Under the pieces are notes generated by a model that did no database searches, had not been told where the DNA came from, and saw nothing but the letters and a program-made list of their open reading frames with translations. DNA of 63,021 nt from an uncultured Oscillospiraceae bacterium (GTDB lineage Bacteria > Bacillota > Clostridia > Oscillospirales > Oscillospiraceae): positions 1 through 63,021 of the forward strand of contig CANRIU010000007.1 of NCBI GenBank assembly GCA_947630755.1. The letters run 5' to 3'. Shown piece after piece: positions 33,295 through 42,840 of the stretch (its first letter is position 1; the number at the start of each line of letters is the position of its first letter). Position numbers and translations under genes: made by a program.

Positions 33295-35700
33295 TCACCT
33301 TCCGTCCCTGATGACAGCCTTTGAGCCTGCTTTTACGGGCTTTACTCCGGTGAGCTTCGGCCTCTCCCCCTCCGGGAAGGCAAGGGCGGCGTCAAGTATA
33401 TCGTCAAGCCGCGAGGTGGTTATGAAGCTGAGGCTGCGCCTCACCGTCTGGTCTATCTCCTCCAGGTCCGGCAGGTTGTCCTCCGGGATTATCACCGTCC
33501 TGATGCCGAAGCGCAGGGCCGCCATGGTCTTCTCCTTGAGTCCGCCGATGGGCAGGACCCGCCCGGTGATGGTTATCTCCCCGGTCATTGCCACGTCCCG
33601 GCGGGCCGGGACCCCGGTGAGAGCGGAGATAAGGGCGCAGGCGATGGTTATTCCGGCGGAGGGTCCGTCCTTGGGCACGGCCCCCTCCGGGAAGTGGAGG
33701 TGTATGTCCCTGTTTTTATAAAAGTCCTTATCTATGCCAAGGTCGCCGCACCTTGAGCGCACGCAGCTCACCGCGGCGTGGGCGGACTCCCGCATAACGT
33801 CGCCGAGGTTGCCCGTGAGCTCGATTTTCCCGGTGCCGTCAAGCACGGCGCACTCGACCTCGAGCATCTCACCACCTACGGAGGTCCAGGCGAGGCCGTT
33901 GACTACGCCTACCCTGTCCCGGCCGGAGAGCGTCTCGGGTTTAAATTTTCTGGGGCCGAGCAGCTCCTCAAGCCTTGAGGATGTCACGGTGAGGCTCCTG
34001 GCCTGCCCGGAGGCGATGGCCAGGTCCGCCTTACGGCAGAGAGCGGCGAGCTCCCTCTCAAGCTGCCGCACCCCGGACTCCCTGGTGTAGCCCGCGATGA
34101 GGTCACGGATGGCGTCGTCGCCGATTTTGAGGGTCCTTGCGTTAAGCCCGTGCTTTTTGCGCTGCTTGGGTATGAGGTGGTCCCTGGCTATCTGAAGCTT
34201 CTCCTCGTCGGTGTAGCTTGAGAGCTCAATTACCTCCATCCTGTCGAGGAGGGGCCTCGGTATGGTGTCGGTGGTGTTTGCGGTGGTAATGAACATGACC
34301 CGGGAGAGGTCAAAGGGTATCTCCAAAAAGTGGTCCCTGAAGCTCACGTTCTGCTCCGGGTCCAGCGCCTCCAGAAGGGCGCTTGCCGGGTCGCCCCGGT
34401 AATCGGAGCCCAGCTTGTCTATCTCATCCAGCAGCAAAAGGGGGTTATTTGTCCCCGATTCGGTTATCGCCGCCATTATGCGCCCCGGCATTGCGCCGAT
34501 GTAGGTCTTTCTGTGACCGCGTATGTCCGCCTCGTCGTGAACTCCGCCCAGGCTCATCCTGGCGAGCTTCCTGTTCATGGCGGAGGCTATGGATATGGCT
34601 ATGGAGGTCTTTCCCACTCCCGGAGGCCCCACAAGGCAGAGTATGCCGCCGTGCATATTCGGCGCCATGGACCTGACGGCGAGGTACTCGATTATCCTGT
34701 CCTTCACCTTATCAAGGCCGAAGTGGTCCCTGTCAAGGATATTTCTGGCGGCCCGCAGGTCAAGCCGCTCCTTTGTGCTCCTGTGCCAGGGAAGCTCCAG
34801 CACCGCATCCAGATACCCGCGTATGACCGACGCCTCCGCCGAGCCGAAGGGCTGCTTCGCGAGCCTGTCGGTCTCCTTCATAAGCTTCTGGGTCACTTCG
34901 TCGTCAAGGCCGAGCTTCTGTATCTTCAGCCTGTATTCGTCGATCTCCGAATAGTCGTCCTCGCCAAGCTCCGCCTGAAGGACCCGCATATGCTCGCGCA
35001 TGATATTCTCACGCTGCATATTCGCCATCTGGTCACGGAGCTTTCGGTTTACGTCCCTCTCCACATCCAGGACCTCTATCTCCCGGGTGAGGAAATCACC
35101 CATGGCGCTAAGGCGCTTGACGGGGTCGGCTATCTCCAGAAGCTCCTGCTTCTGCGGGTAGGCCAGAGCCACGTTCTGCCCGAGAAAATCGGCGGTGAAG
35201 CCCGGGTCGTTCCTCATGGAGAGGGAGATCATGGCCTCCGGAGCGTTGGCCCCGAAGTACCCAAGGTACTCCTCATAAAGCGCAAGTATACCACGCATAA
35301 GCCCCTCGGTCTTAACGGTGGTGCGGCGCTCGGTGTCCTCGCGGCGGACTGCCCTGGCGGTGAAATACTTCCCCCGCAGGTCCACTCCCAGCACATTCGC
35401 CCGGAAGCTCCCCTCAATCATTATCCGCATTCCGCCGTTCTGGGTCCGGAGGCACTGCTTTACCTTGCACACCACTCCCACGCGGTAGAAATCCTCCCTG
35501 TCCGGGAACTCCTTCAGCGGGTCGCGCTGCATTATGGCGAGGACCCTTCTGTCCCCGTCCACCGCCCGGTCAAGGGCGGCGACGCACACCTCACGGTCGG
35601 CGTCAAAGCTGAGGGTCATCTCGGGGAAAACGCAGATCCCTCTCAGCGGCAGCAGAGGGTACTCCTCAATGCCGCCCTCTTCAAAAATTTCGTCACTCAT
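33295..35700 (-). CDS. lon: ATP-dependent protease La (Lon)
   Basis: 801 residues. An N-terminal substrate domain (YPLLPLRGICVFPEMTL), AAA+ module with Walker A GPPGVGKTS and Walker B LLLDEIDK, and a C-terminal protease domain with catalytic Ser in PKDGPSAG and Lys in GGLKEKTMAA. It degrades misfolded and regulatory proteins. It lies downstream of clpX with a hairpin between. Confidence 0.97.
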   Translation of the reverse strand: MSDEIFEEGGIEEYPLLPLRGICVFPEMTLSFDADREVCVAALDRAVDGDRRVLAIMQRDPLKEFPDREDFYRVGVVCKVKQCLRTQNGGMRIMIEGSFRANVLGVDLRGKYFTARAVRREDTERRTTVKTEGLMRGILALYEEYLGYFGANAPEAMISLSMRNDPGFTADFLGQNVALAYPQKQELLEIADPVKRLSAMGDFLTREIEVLDVERDVNRKLRDQMANMQRENIMREHMRVLQAELGEDDYSEIDEYRLKIQKLGLDDEVTQKLMKETDRLAKQPFGSAEASVIRGYLDAVLELPWHRSTKERLDLRAARNILDRDHFGLDKVKDRIIEYLAVRSMAPNMHGGILCLVGPPGVGKTSIAISIASAMNRKLARMSLGGVHDEADIRGHRKTYIGAMPGRIMAAITESGTNNPLLLLDEIDKLGSDYRGDPASALLEALDPEQNVSFRDHFLEIPFDLSRVMFITTANTTDTIPRPLLDRMEVIELSSYTDEEKLQIARDHLIPKQRKKHGLNARTLKIGDDAIRDLIAGYTRESGVRQLERELAALCRKADLAIASGQARSLTVTSSRLEELLGPRKFKPETLSGRDRVGVVNGLAWTSVGGEMLEVECAVLDGTGKIELTGNLGDVMRESAHAAVSCVRSRCGDLGIDKDFYKNRDIHLHFPEGAVPKDGPSAGITIACALISALTGVPARRDVAMTGEITITGRVLPIGGLKEKTMAALRFGIRTVIIPEDNLPDLEEIDQTVRRSLSFITTSRLDDILDAALAFPEGERPKLTGVKPVKAGSKAVIRDGR

Positions 35701-35724
35701 GTTTTTACCTCATATATCACCACA

Positions 35725-35762
35725 AAGAGCCGCGTTTAAGGCTAAGCCTTAAAATGCGGCCC
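35725..35762 (-). terminator. hairpin between clpX and lon
   Basis: Bulged stem GCCGC...TTAAGGC/GCCTTAA...GCGGC with a TTA loop. The T-tract on the minus strand is weak, so it may allow read-through or stabilise an mRNA end. Confidence 0.4.
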
Positions 35763-35777
35763 ATTTTGTTTATGCTC

Positions 35778-37076
35778 TTACAGGTTGGCCGCCACGTCGG
35801 GGTCAAGCTGTGGCCTCGGGCGCCGATGTATCTTCGGCGACGCGCCCTCGGTGACACATTCCCGGGTGACTGTCACCCGGTCCACCCTCTCCTCGGAGGG
35901 TATCTCAAACATAATATCCGTCAATATCCCCTCGACCACGGACCTTAAGCCTCTGGCGCCGATCTCCATGGCGATGGCCTTGTCTGCTATGGCCTCAAGG
36001 GCCTCGTCCTCGAACTCAAGGTTTACGCGGTCATAGCTCATAAGGGCCTTGTACTGCCTTGTCAGGGAGTTTTTGGGCTCCTTGAGGATGCGCACAAGGT
36101 CGTCACGGGTGAGCTGGCGCATGGGTATGAGTACGGGCATACGCCCTATGAGCTCCGGGATGATGCCGTATTTCAAAAGGTCGTGGGACTGCACCTGCTC
36201 CAGGACCTCGCTCACATCCTTCTCCCGCTTTGTCTTTATCTCCGCGCCGAAGCCCATGGACTTCTTGTCAAGGCGGTGCTCGATAATCTTGTCGATGCCG
36301 TCAAAGGCGCCGCCGCAGATAAAGAGGATGTTGGAGGTATCGATGCTTATGAACTCCTGATGGGGGTGCTTGCGTCCGCCCTGGGGCGGGACGTTGGCGA
36401 CAGTGCCCTCAAGGATCTTTAAAAGCGCCTGCTGCACGCCCTCGCCGGATACGTCGCGGGTGATGGAGGTGTTCTCGCTCTTGCGGGCGATCTTGTCGAT
36501 CTCATCAATGTATATTATCCCGCGCTCGGCTAAGGGGACGTTGAAATCCGCCGCCTGGAGCAGCCGAAGGAGGATATTCTCCACGTCGTCGCCCACATAT
36601 CCGGCCTCGGTCAGCGTCGTGGCGTCGGCAATGGCGAAGGGCACCTCCAGTATCCGCGCCAGGGTCTGGGCGAACATGGTCTTTCCGGAGCCTGTGGGGC
36701 CGATTATCAGAATGTTGCTTTTTTGTATCTCGGTCTCGTTACCGGCGGCGCAGAAAATGCGCTTATAGTGGTTATACACGGCTACAGACAGTGCCACCTT
36801 GGCCCTCTCCTGCCCCACGATATAATCATCCAGATATTCCTTTATCTGTATGGGCTTGGGGAGCTTCTTCGCCAGATCAAAGGGTGAGATGTCCTCCCTC
36901 ATGTAATCGTTGGCGTCGTAGTCCTCGTCACCGCGCTCGTCTCTCAAAAGCTGTGCGCACAGCTCAACGCAGTCGTCGCAGATATTGGCGTACTGACCGG
37001 TGAAAAGCCGCTGGACCTGACTTTGTGAGCGTCCGCAGAAGTCGCACCGGTTCGACCTATCGTCTTTAATAGCCAT
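35778..37076 (-). CDS. clpX: ATP-dependent Clp protease ATPase subunit ClpX
   Basis: 432 residues. An N-terminal C4 zinc domain (CDFCG ... CDDCVELC), Walker [10 protein letters not shown], Walker B YIDEIDKI, the ClpP-binding loop region (IGF equivalent), and RKHPHQEF pore-2 segment. It unfolds substrates for ClpP, encoded 29 bp upstream. Confidence 0.97.
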   Translation of the reverse strand: MAIKDDRSNRCDFCGRSQSQVQRLFTGQYANICDDCVELCAQLLRDERGDEDYDANDYMREDISPFDLAKKLPKPIQIKEYLDDYIVGQERAKVALSVAVYNHYKRIFCAAGNETEIQKSNILIIGPTGSGKTMFAQTLARILEVPFAIADATTLTEAGYVGDDVENILLRLLQAADFNVPLAERGIIYIDEIDKIARKSENTSITRDVSGEGVQQALLKILEGTVANVPPQGGRKHPHQEFISIDTSNILFICGGAFDGIDKIIEHRLDKKSMGFGAEIKTKREKDVSEVLEQVQSHDLLKYGIIPELIGRMPVLIPMRQLTRDDLVRILKEPKNSLTRQYKALMSYDRVNLEFEDEALEAIADKAIAMEIGARGLRSVVEGILTDIMFEIPSEERVDRVTVTRECVTEGASPKIHRRPRPQLDPDVAANL

Positions 37077-37105
37077 TATATTGTCCTTTCAGGGTTGATC
37101 GCGTC

Positions 37106-37687
37106 TTACCGCTTGGAAATAACCTTGTCAATAATGCCGAACTCCACGGCCTCCTGTGCGCTCATAAAGTTGTCACGCTCGCAGGCCTCCCGGACTACCT
37201 CGATGGGCTTTCCGGTGTTCTGGGCAAGGATGGTGTTCATCCGGTCCTTTATCCTCTCTATCCGCTTCAGGTGGATCGCCATGTCTGTGACCTGTCCCTG
37301 AGTGCCGGCGGAGGGCTGGTGGATCATGATCTCGGAATTAGGCAGGGCAAGCCTCTTCCCCTTTGCCCCGGAGGACAGAAGGAACGCCGCCATGCTCGCC
37401 GCCATGCCGATGGCAATGGTGCTCACATCGCACTTGATGTACTGCATGGTGTCGTAGATGGCCATTCCGGCGGTGATGGAGCCGCCGGGGGAGTTTATAT
37501 AGAACTGGATGTCCTTGTCGGGGTCCTGTGCCTCAAGGAAGAGGAACTGCGCCACAACAAGGCTCGCGGTGGTGTCGTTGACCTCCTCGCCGAGGAAAAC
37601 GATCCGGTCGTTGAGGAGCCTTGAGAAAATGTCATAGCTTCTCTCGCCCCGGGATGTCTGTTCAACTACATACGGTACTAAGCTCAT
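37106..37687 (-). CDS. clpP: ATP-dependent Clp protease proteolytic subunit
   Basis: 193 residues. Serine protease barrel; active Ser in [14 protein letters not shown], His in MIHQPSAG, Asp later in [10 protein letters not shown]. Standard tig-clpP-clpX order. AGGAGGT precedes the ATG. A small GCGG/CCGC stem with a T-run lies just ahead of it. Confidence 0.97.
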   Translation of the reverse strand: MSLVPYVVEQTSRGERSYDIFSRLLNDRIVFLGEEVNDTTASLVVAQFLFLEAQDPDKDIQFYINSPGGSITAGMAIYDTMQYIKCDVSTIAIGMAASMAAFLLSSGAKGKRLALPNSEIMIHQPSAGTQGQVTDMAIHLKRIERIKDRMNTILAQNTGKPIEVVREACERDNFMSAQEAVEFGIIDKVISKR

Positions 37688-37757
37688 GATAACCTCCTAA
37701 AAAATGCGGAAAACCGCTGTCCCCTAATGTTATCCAAAATCATCCGGATATATTCAG

Positions 37758-37786
37758 CCCGTGACGGCGCATGGCGCCGTCACGGG
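37758..37786. repeat. perfect 13-bp hairpin between tig and clpP
   Basis: Inverted repeat CCCGTGACGGCGC, ATG loop, GCGCCGTCACGGG, immediately after tig. No T-run follows on the minus strand, so it is more likely an mRNA-stabilising structure or a weak terminator. Confidence 0.7.
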
Positions 37787-37795
37787 GCAAAAAGG

Positions 37796-39118
37796 TCAGT
37801 TTTTCCCGGTATCCACGTCAGCGGAGCTCTCCTCCGCAGGCTTCTCTTCCACAACGGCAGAGTCAAGGACAAGCTTCCTGGCGCGCTCAAGCTTGAGCCC
37901 GGTTTTGACGGAGTCGGCGGTGACGGCGCGCTTTACGTCCTCGATCTTCATGGAGTACTGGTCGGCAAGGCGCTGATACTCTGCCTCCACGTCCTCGTCG
38001 GTCACGTCGAAGTTCTCCACCTTCGCGATGTGCTCAAAGGCCAGGTCGAGCTTTATCTGCCTCTCGGCGGTGCCGCGCATATCCTTGCGGAAGTCGTCAA
38101 CGGTGATGCCCATCATGGTAAAGTAGTGCTCAAGCTCCATCCCCTGAGAGGCGAGGTTGTAGCTGAAATTCTGGAGCATCTGGTCAAGCTGCTCCTCTAT
38201 CATGGCGTCGGGGACATCACATACGACGTTGTCGGTGAGGCGGGACAGGACCACGTCCTCAAAGGCGCTCTTCGCCTCCTCACCGCGGTGCTCGGCGAGC
38301 TCCTCGCGAAGGCTCGCCCTGTACTCCTCGAGGGTGTCGTACTCGGAGACATCCTTGGCAAACTCGTCGTCGAGCTCGGGAAGCTCCTTGACCTTGACCT
38401 CGTTGACCTTGACCTTGAAGGTCGCGGCCTTTCCGGCAAGCTCGGGGGTGTAATTCTCGGGGAAGGTGACGTTGACCTCCACCTCGGCGCCGGGAGCCGC
38501 CCCGATGAGCTGCTCCTCAAAGCCGGGGATGAACTGTCCGGAGCCGAGCTCCAGGTCATGGTGCTCGCCCTTTCCGCCCTCGAAGGCCACACCGTCAACG
38601 AAGCCCTCAAAATCGATATTGACGATGTCGCCCTCCCTTGCCTCGCGCTCAACAGCCTCGATACGGGCGTTGTGCTCGCGGACATGGCCAAGCTCGTGCT
38701 CCACGTCCTCATCGGTGACGGTGACATCGGGTCTGGGGGCGGCTATGCCCTTGTACTCGGTAATGGTTACCTCGGGATAAAGGGAGACAAGGAATTTGAT
38801 GCTCAGCGACTTGTCCTCCCCAATGTCGAAATCCAGTATGGAGGGGCGGCCCACGGTGTCAAGCTCGCGCTCCCTGATACCGGCATCCAGCGCGTCGGGG
38901 GCAAGAGCCTCCACCGCGTCCTCATAGAATGCGCCCACGCCGTAGATGCTCTCGATCATCTTTCTGGGGGCTTTGCCCTTGCGGAAGCCGGGTATCTGGA
39001 TCCTGCCGCGGCCCCTGATGTACGCCTTCTGAACGGCGTCCTCAAACTCCTCCGGTGTCACAAGGACGGTAAGCTCGGCTGTGCTTTTCTCTTTTTTCTC
39101 AAATTCCTTGACGTTCAC
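37796..39118 (-). CDS. tig: trigger factor chaperone
   Basis: 440 residues. An N-terminal ribosome-binding domain (signature GFRKGKAPRKMIE), a central FKBP-type prolyl isomerase domain (VDGVAFEGGKGEHHDLELGSGQFIPGFEEQLIG) and a helical C-terminal domain. The GTG at 39118 follows AGGAGG by 8 nt and gives MNVKEFEKKEKSTAEL; the longer frame to 39160 has no site. Its own promoter is at 39163-39190. Confidence 0.96.
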   Translation of the reverse strand: MNVKEFEKKEKSTAELTVLVTPEEFEDAVQKAYIRGRGRIQIPGFRKGKAPRKMIESIYGVGAFYEDAVEALAPDALDAGIRERELDTVGRPSILDFDIGEDKSLSIKFLVSLYPEVTITEYKGIAAPRPDVTVTDEDVEHELGHVREHNARIEAVEREAREGDIVNIDFEGFVDGVAFEGGKGEHHDLELGSGQFIPGFEEQLIGAAPGAEVEVNVTFPENYTPELAGKAATFKVKVNEVKVKELPELDDEFAKDVSEYDTLEEYRASLREELAEHRGEEAKSAFEDVVLSRLTDNVVCDVPDAMIEEQLDQMLQNFSYNLASQGMELEHYFTMMGITVDDFRKDMRGTAERQIKLDLAFEHIAKVENFDVTDEDVEAEYQRLADQYSMKIEDVKRAVTADSVKTGLKLERARKLVLDSAVVEEKPAEESSADVDTGKN

Positions 39119-39162
39119 GTTTGTTTCCTCCTGTTTCTTGCCTGAAATGGGGCATCCCATGC

Positions 39163-39190
39163 ATTATAACAGATAGTTTTGAATTTGCAA
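39163..39190 (-). promoter_or_regulatory. tig promoter
   Basis: Minus strand: -35 TTGCAA (39185-39190), 16-bp spacer, -10 TATAAT (39163-39168), 44 bp before the GTG start. Confidence 0.75.
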
Positions 39191-39205
39191 ATACTTTTCT
39201 TGAAT

Positions 39206-39892
39206 TCACGCAATTTTTACAGGGAAAAACCCTGTGTGGTCCGCTGAAATCAATCTATATCTGATTTCCCGGTCCACGCCCTCAAAGGCCCCGGCGCGCC
39301 CCGGACCGTGGAGATGCCCGTAATAGCACTCCCGGACGCCGTAGCGCTCCATGACCTCGATCATGCCCGAGGCGTAGAACCTTCCGAAAATCGGCGGATA
39401 ATGGAGGAAGACTATCTTCCTCTCCGCATCCCCGGCAGCCCGCAGGCTCGTCTCAAGCCGCTGTATCTCCCGCGCCATGATCTTCCTGTCGTGCGCTGAG
39501 CCGTTCTCATTGGGGCAGAGCCACCCGCGGGTGCCGCACAGGGCGATATTTTCATAAAAAAAGCAGTTATTGTTTAAAATATCTATGGTTGAGATATTAT
39601 TTTCCGTAAAAAATCTCTTTGCTGCCGACGCGGTGGTCCACCAGAAATCGTGGTTGCCCTTGAGGATTATCTTCCTGCCCGGAAGCGCGTCAATAAAGCG
39701 AAAATCCTCCCGGCAGCCCTCCATATCCATGCCCCAGGTGAGGTCGCCGCATATGACAGTGACATCATCGTCATTTACAAGGGAGAAGCAGACCCTTAGC
39801 TTTTCCTCGTGCCCCTCCCACTCCGGTCCGAAGACGCTCATCGGCTTATCCGAGCCGAAGGAGAGGTGCAGATCGCCGATAGTCCAGAGCAT
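39206..39892 (-). CDS. calcineurin-like metallophosphoesterase
   Basis: 228 residues. Metal-binding motifs in order: GDLHLS (residues 6-11), CGDLTWG, KGNHDFWW and YYGHLHGPG. This is a compact one-domain phosphoesterase; the substrate is unknown. It stands alone between the tig promoter and the divergent DUF1540 gene. Confidence 0.9.
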   Translation of the reverse strand: MLWTIGDLHLSFGSDKPMSVFGPEWEGHEEKLRVCFSLVNDDDVTVICGDLTWGMDMEGCREDFRFIDALPGRKIILKGNHDFWWTTASAAKRFFTENNISTIDILNNNCFFYENIALCGTRGWLCPNENGSAHDRKIMAREIQRLETSLRAAGDAERKIVFLHYPPIFGRFYASGMIEVMERYGVRECYYGHLHGPGRAGAFEGVDREIRYRLISADHTGFFPVKIA

Positions 39893-39981
39893 ACCGTCCC
39901 CCCATTTTAAATGAATAATCGGAAGTAAAAAGGAAAAAATAACTCCGCCCGGGCAAAAAAACGTAAAAAGGAGTATTGGAT

Positions 39982-40167
39982 ATGAGCGAAAACATAGACC
40001 GCTGCTGCGGCGACAAGCTTCAGGCAGTCGCCTGCGACGTGGCAGGCTGCGCTTACCACGGCAGGGACAATCACTGCCACGCCCCCCACATCACTGTGGA
40101 GAACAAAAGCGCCATACGGAAGGCGGAGACCTTCTGCGGCACCTTTGAGCCCCGCGCAGGCATGTGA
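39982..40167 (+). CDS. DUF1540 domain protein
   Basis: 61 residues on the plus strand. ATG 39982 has AAAGGAG upstream. It has the DUF1540 spacing of Cys (ACDVAGCAYHGRDNHCHAPHI then TFCGTF), which suggests a small metal site. The family is widespread in spore-forming Clostridia and of unknown function. It is transcribed away from the metallophosphoesterase gene and ends just before a small hairpin (40173-40188) and the GTTnACATAA array. Confidence 0.85.
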   Translation: MSENIDRCCGDKLQAVACDVAGCAYHGRDNHCHAPHITVENKSAIRKAETFCGTFEPRAGM

Positions 40168-40172
40168 GGCAG

Positions 40173-40188
40173 CCGGGCTGACGCCCGG
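40173..40188 (+). terminator. small hairpin after DUF1540 gene
   Basis: CCGGGC/GCCCGG stem with TGAC loop, 6 bp after the stop, followed by TTTA. Weak terminator candidate. Confidence 0.4.
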
Positions 40189-40365
40189 TTTACATAACTA
40201 AGACATCAGTATTTCAGTTGACATAATACGCAAGGCGGCTGATTTCGGTTGACATAAACAACTAAGTTAACATAACACAGAACGGTTTACATAATCAGCA
40301 TTGTTTACATAACCTGCTGGACTTTAAATTGTCAACTCAGTTTACATAATATCTGGTTTACATAA
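40188..40365 (+). repeat. array of eight GTTnACATAA motifs
   Basis: Eight same-orientation 10-mers: starts at 40188, 40217, 40248, 40266, 40285, 40303, 40340 and 40356. Five read GTTTACATAA, two GTTGACATAA, one GTTAACATAA. Intervals are 29, 31, 18, 19, 18, 37 and 16 bp with unrelated spacers. The last copy touches the thrC stop codon. No gene is supported here. Possible natures: transposase- or regulator-binding array, or the solo end of an insertion sequence. Confidence 0.85.
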
Positions 40366-41853
40366 TTATTTTAAAAAATTCCTAACGACTTCCTTGAGCT
40401 CCTCCTTGCCGTAGGAGGCGTTGAATCTGGCGGTCTTGCCAAGAAGCGCCTTCAGCGGCGCGGGGGCCGCGGTTTGCGAGGCGTTTTCAAGGGCTGCGAT
40501 GAGCTCGGGCCCGGCGGACTCCGGCGTCCTGCCCAGTGCCTCCAGCACGCTGGCGCAGAATTTGTAGGGCGACGCGGTGGACACCACGATTGCGGGTGTG
40601 TCGTCCCCTGTCTCGGCCCTGTACTTCTCCAGAACCCCGCAGGCCACGGCGGTGTGGGTGTCGATAAGGTATCCATACCGTGAGAAAACCCGGGCGATAA
40701 CGCTTTTCGTCTCCTCATCGTCGCAGGACCCGGCGGCAAATATGCCGTCCATGGCTGATTTCACTCTGTCGGAGACCTGATAGCAGCCCTTCGTGCTCAG
40801 CTTTGCCATATAACCCGCCGTCTCGACGTCGTCCCTGTCCGTGAGCTCATAAATGAGCCTCTCAAGGTTGCTTGACACGAGTATGTCCATCGACGGGGAG
40901 ATGGTTGTGTAAAACTCCCTCACCCTGTTGTAAACGCCTGTGCGGAGAAATTCGGTCAAAACGTCGTTTTTGTTTGAAGCGCAGATGAGCTTTTTCACCG
41001 GAAGGCCCATGCGCATGGCATAAAATCCGGCGAGGATGTCCCCAAAATTCCCGGTGGGCACGCAGAAGCTCACGCCCTCCCCCATCGCTATGTCGCCGGA
41101 ATTTACAAGGTCGCAGTACGCGGAGATGTAGTAGACCACCTGGGGAAGCAGCCTGCCCCAGTTTATGGAGTTTGCCGAGGAGAGCATCCACCCCGAGCCC
41201 GCCAGCTGCTCCCGGAGCGCGGGGTCAGAGAATATCTCCTTCACAGTGGACTGGGCGTCGTCAAAATTGCCCCGGACGGCGCAGACGGACACGTTTGTGC
41301 CCTCCTGGCTCGTCATCTGGAGCTTTTGAATGTCGGAAACGCCGTCCCGGGGGTAAAAGACCATGATCCTTGTGCCCTCCACGTCGGCGAAGCCCTCCAG
41401 CGCGGCCTTGCCGGTGTCGCCGGAGGTGGCGACAAGGATGCATACCTGCTTCTCCTCCCCGTTTTTCCGCACTGCGGCGGTGAGAAGATACGGCAGGACC
41501 TGAAGGGCCATGTCCTTGAAGGCGCAGGTCGGGCCGTGCCAGAGCTCCAGAACGTGGGTCGCGCCGTCAAGCTTCCTCACCGGGGCTATCTTCGGCGTGT
41601 CAAAGCCCCTGGGGCTGTACGCACGGTTTACATAATCCGTTAGCTCCGCCACGGTGTAGTCGGCGAGGAAGAGCTTCATAATATACACCGCGCGCTGCCT
41701 GTAATTCATCTCCCGCAGTTCCTCCAGAGCCCCCGCGGGAAGTGTGGGCAGCACCTCCGGCACAAAAAGTCCCCCGTCCTCGCTGAGGCCCCTCATTATG
41801 GCCTCGGCGGAGGTCACCTTATTTTCCCTGTCTCTTGTACTCTCATAGCGCAT
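40366..41853 (-). CDS. threonine synthase thrC: threonine synthase
   Basis: 495 residues. PLP enzyme turning O-phosphohomoserine into threonine. Starts MRYESTRD with LSEDGGLFVPE, PLP Lys in HGPTCAFKDMALQ, then ATSGDTGKAALEGF and PTGNFGDILAG. The length is that of the long threonine synthase class. It is the last gene after yraN, with a gap of 18 bp. A GTTTACATAA match lies inside it (41626-41635). No threonine or T-box leader is visible. Confidence 0.95.
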   Translation of the reverse strand: MRYESTRDRENKVTSAEAIMRGLSEDGGLFVPEVLPTLPAGALEELREMNYRQRAVYIMKLFLADYTVAELTDYVNRAYSPRGFDTPKIAPVRKLDGATHVLELWHGPTCAFKDMALQVLPYLLTAAVRKNGEEKQVCILVATSGDTGKAALEGFADVEGTRIMVFYPRDGVSDIQKLQMTSQEGTNVSVCAVRGNFDDAQSTVKEIFSDPALREQLAGSGWMLSSANSINWGRLLPQVVYYISAYCDLVNSGDIAMGEGVSFCVPTGNFGDILAGFYAMRMGLPVKKLICASNKNDVLTEFLRTGVYNRVREFYTTISPSMDILVSSNLERLIYELTDRDDVETAGYMAKLSTKGCYQVSDRVKSAMDGIFAAGSCDDEETKSVIARVFSRYGYLIDTHTAVACGVLEKYRAETGDDTPAIVVSTASPYKFCASVLEALGRTPESAGPELIAALENASQTAAPAPLKALLGKTARFNASYGKEELKEVVRNFLK

Positions 41854-41871
41854 GGTATCAAGTCCTCCAGA

Positions 41872-42246
41872 TCATCTATCGGTAAAAGCGTTTTCAATGT
41901 GATTTATTGTGGGGCGCCGTGTGTCCACGCCCTCCGGGGCGTAGATCTCAATGACGTCGAACCGGGGCTGCTTTTTGTTCTCCCTGCCCTCGTACTCAAG
42001 GTACAGCTTGGCGCAGGCGATTATTTTCGACTGCTTTTTTGCGGTGACAAACTCCCGGGCCATGGCGAAGCTGTCGTCCTTTCTCGTCTTTACCTCGACA
42101 AAAACGAGAAATTTTCTGTTCTCCGCGATAAGGTCTATCTCCCCGAGTCTCGTCCGGTAGCCCGCGCCCACGATGTCATAGCCCTTTTTTCTCAGATATT
42201 CTGCCGCCAGCGCCTCGCCCCAGCGGCCCACCAGCTTAGTATTCAA
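41872..42246 (-). CDS. yraN: YraN family (UPF0102) endonuclease-like protein
   Basis: About 124 residues. [37 protein letters not shown] and [10 protein letters not shown] give the restriction-endonuclease-like fold with Glu, Asp and ExK residues. The TTG at 42246 overlaps the rnhB stop (TTGA), has AGGAAAA upstream and gives [12 protein letters not shown], the usual family start; GTG 42285 is the longer alternative. Confidence 0.9.
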   Translation of the reverse strand: MNTKLVGRWGEALAAEYLRKKGYDIVGAGYRTRLGEIDLIAENRKFLVFVEVKTRKDDSFAMAREFVTAKKQSKIIACAKLYLEYEGRENKKQPRFDVIEIYAPEGVDTRRPTINHIENAFTDR

Positions 42247-42839
42247 TGCATTTTCCTCAAAAACGTCCTTCTGTGGGCGGGACACGGGCCGAGCTTTCTC
42301 AGCGCTGCGTAATGGAGCTTTGTGCCGTAGCCCTTGTGCTGCTCGAATCCGTAGCCCGGGTATAGCTCCGCAAGCTCCGTCATCACCCTGTCACGGCTGA
42401 CCTTTGCAAGTATCGACGCCGCGGCCACATTTGCGCTGCGCCCGTCGCCTCCGACGGCTGTGACGCAGGGGTATTTTATCCCGCCGCTCCTGTTGCCGTC
42501 GATTACGGAAATATCCGGTAAGATTTCGAGTCCCTCAATGGCGCGGTTCATGGCGAGGAACGTGGCGTTAAGTATGTTCAGGCTGTCGATCTCCTCATTT
42601 GTGGCGAAGGCGATGCTGTACGCTTCGGCCTTCTCGCAGATTATGTCATATAGCTGTTCGCGCTTTTTTTCGGAGAGCTTTTTGGAGTCGTTTAAGCCCG
42701 GTATCACAAGCTCCGGGGGCAGTATCACCGCGGCGGCGTACACCGGACCCGCCAGCGGCCCTCTCCCGGCCTCGTCCACCCCGGCGACTTTGGTGAAGCC
42801 CCTTGAAAAAAGCTCCCTCTCCATCTCCCAAAGGTCCAT
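42243..42839 (-). CDS. rnhB: ribonuclease HII
   Basis: 198 residues. Removes ribonucleotides from DNA. Catalytic [12 protein letters not shown], then [10 protein letters not shown] and [10 protein letters not shown]. The ATG at 42839 follows GGAGGTGTGAT, so the much longer open frame to 43010 is not the gene. It sits between ylqF and yraN as in most Firmicutes. Confidence 0.95.
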   Translation of the reverse strand: MDLWEMERELFSRGFTKVAGVDEAGRGPLAGPVYAAAVILPPELVIPGLNDSKKLSEKKREQLYDIICEKAEAYSIAFATNEEIDSLNILNATFLAMNRAIEGLEILPDISVIDGNRSGGIKYPCVTAVGGDGRSANVAAASILAKVSRDRVMTELAELYPGYGFEQHKGYGTKLHYAALRKLGPCPAHRRTFLRKMH

Positions 42840-42840
42840 A

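Noticed and set aside
34330-35739. 469-codon plus-strand open frame
   Set aside because: Antisense to lon; no ribosome-binding site or domain, and lon is unambiguous.
37727-39145. 472-codon plus-strand open frame
   Set aside because: It is antisense to tig, lies in a frame opened by GC-rich codon bias, and the translation has no family features.
40188-40365. CRISPR array
   Set aside because: The repeat is only 10 bp, spacers range from 6 to 27 bp, and no cas genes are present.
40168-40365. T-box or riboswitch for thrC
   Set aside because: This region is downstream of thrC on its strand, and the gap upstream of thrC (41854-41871) is too short.
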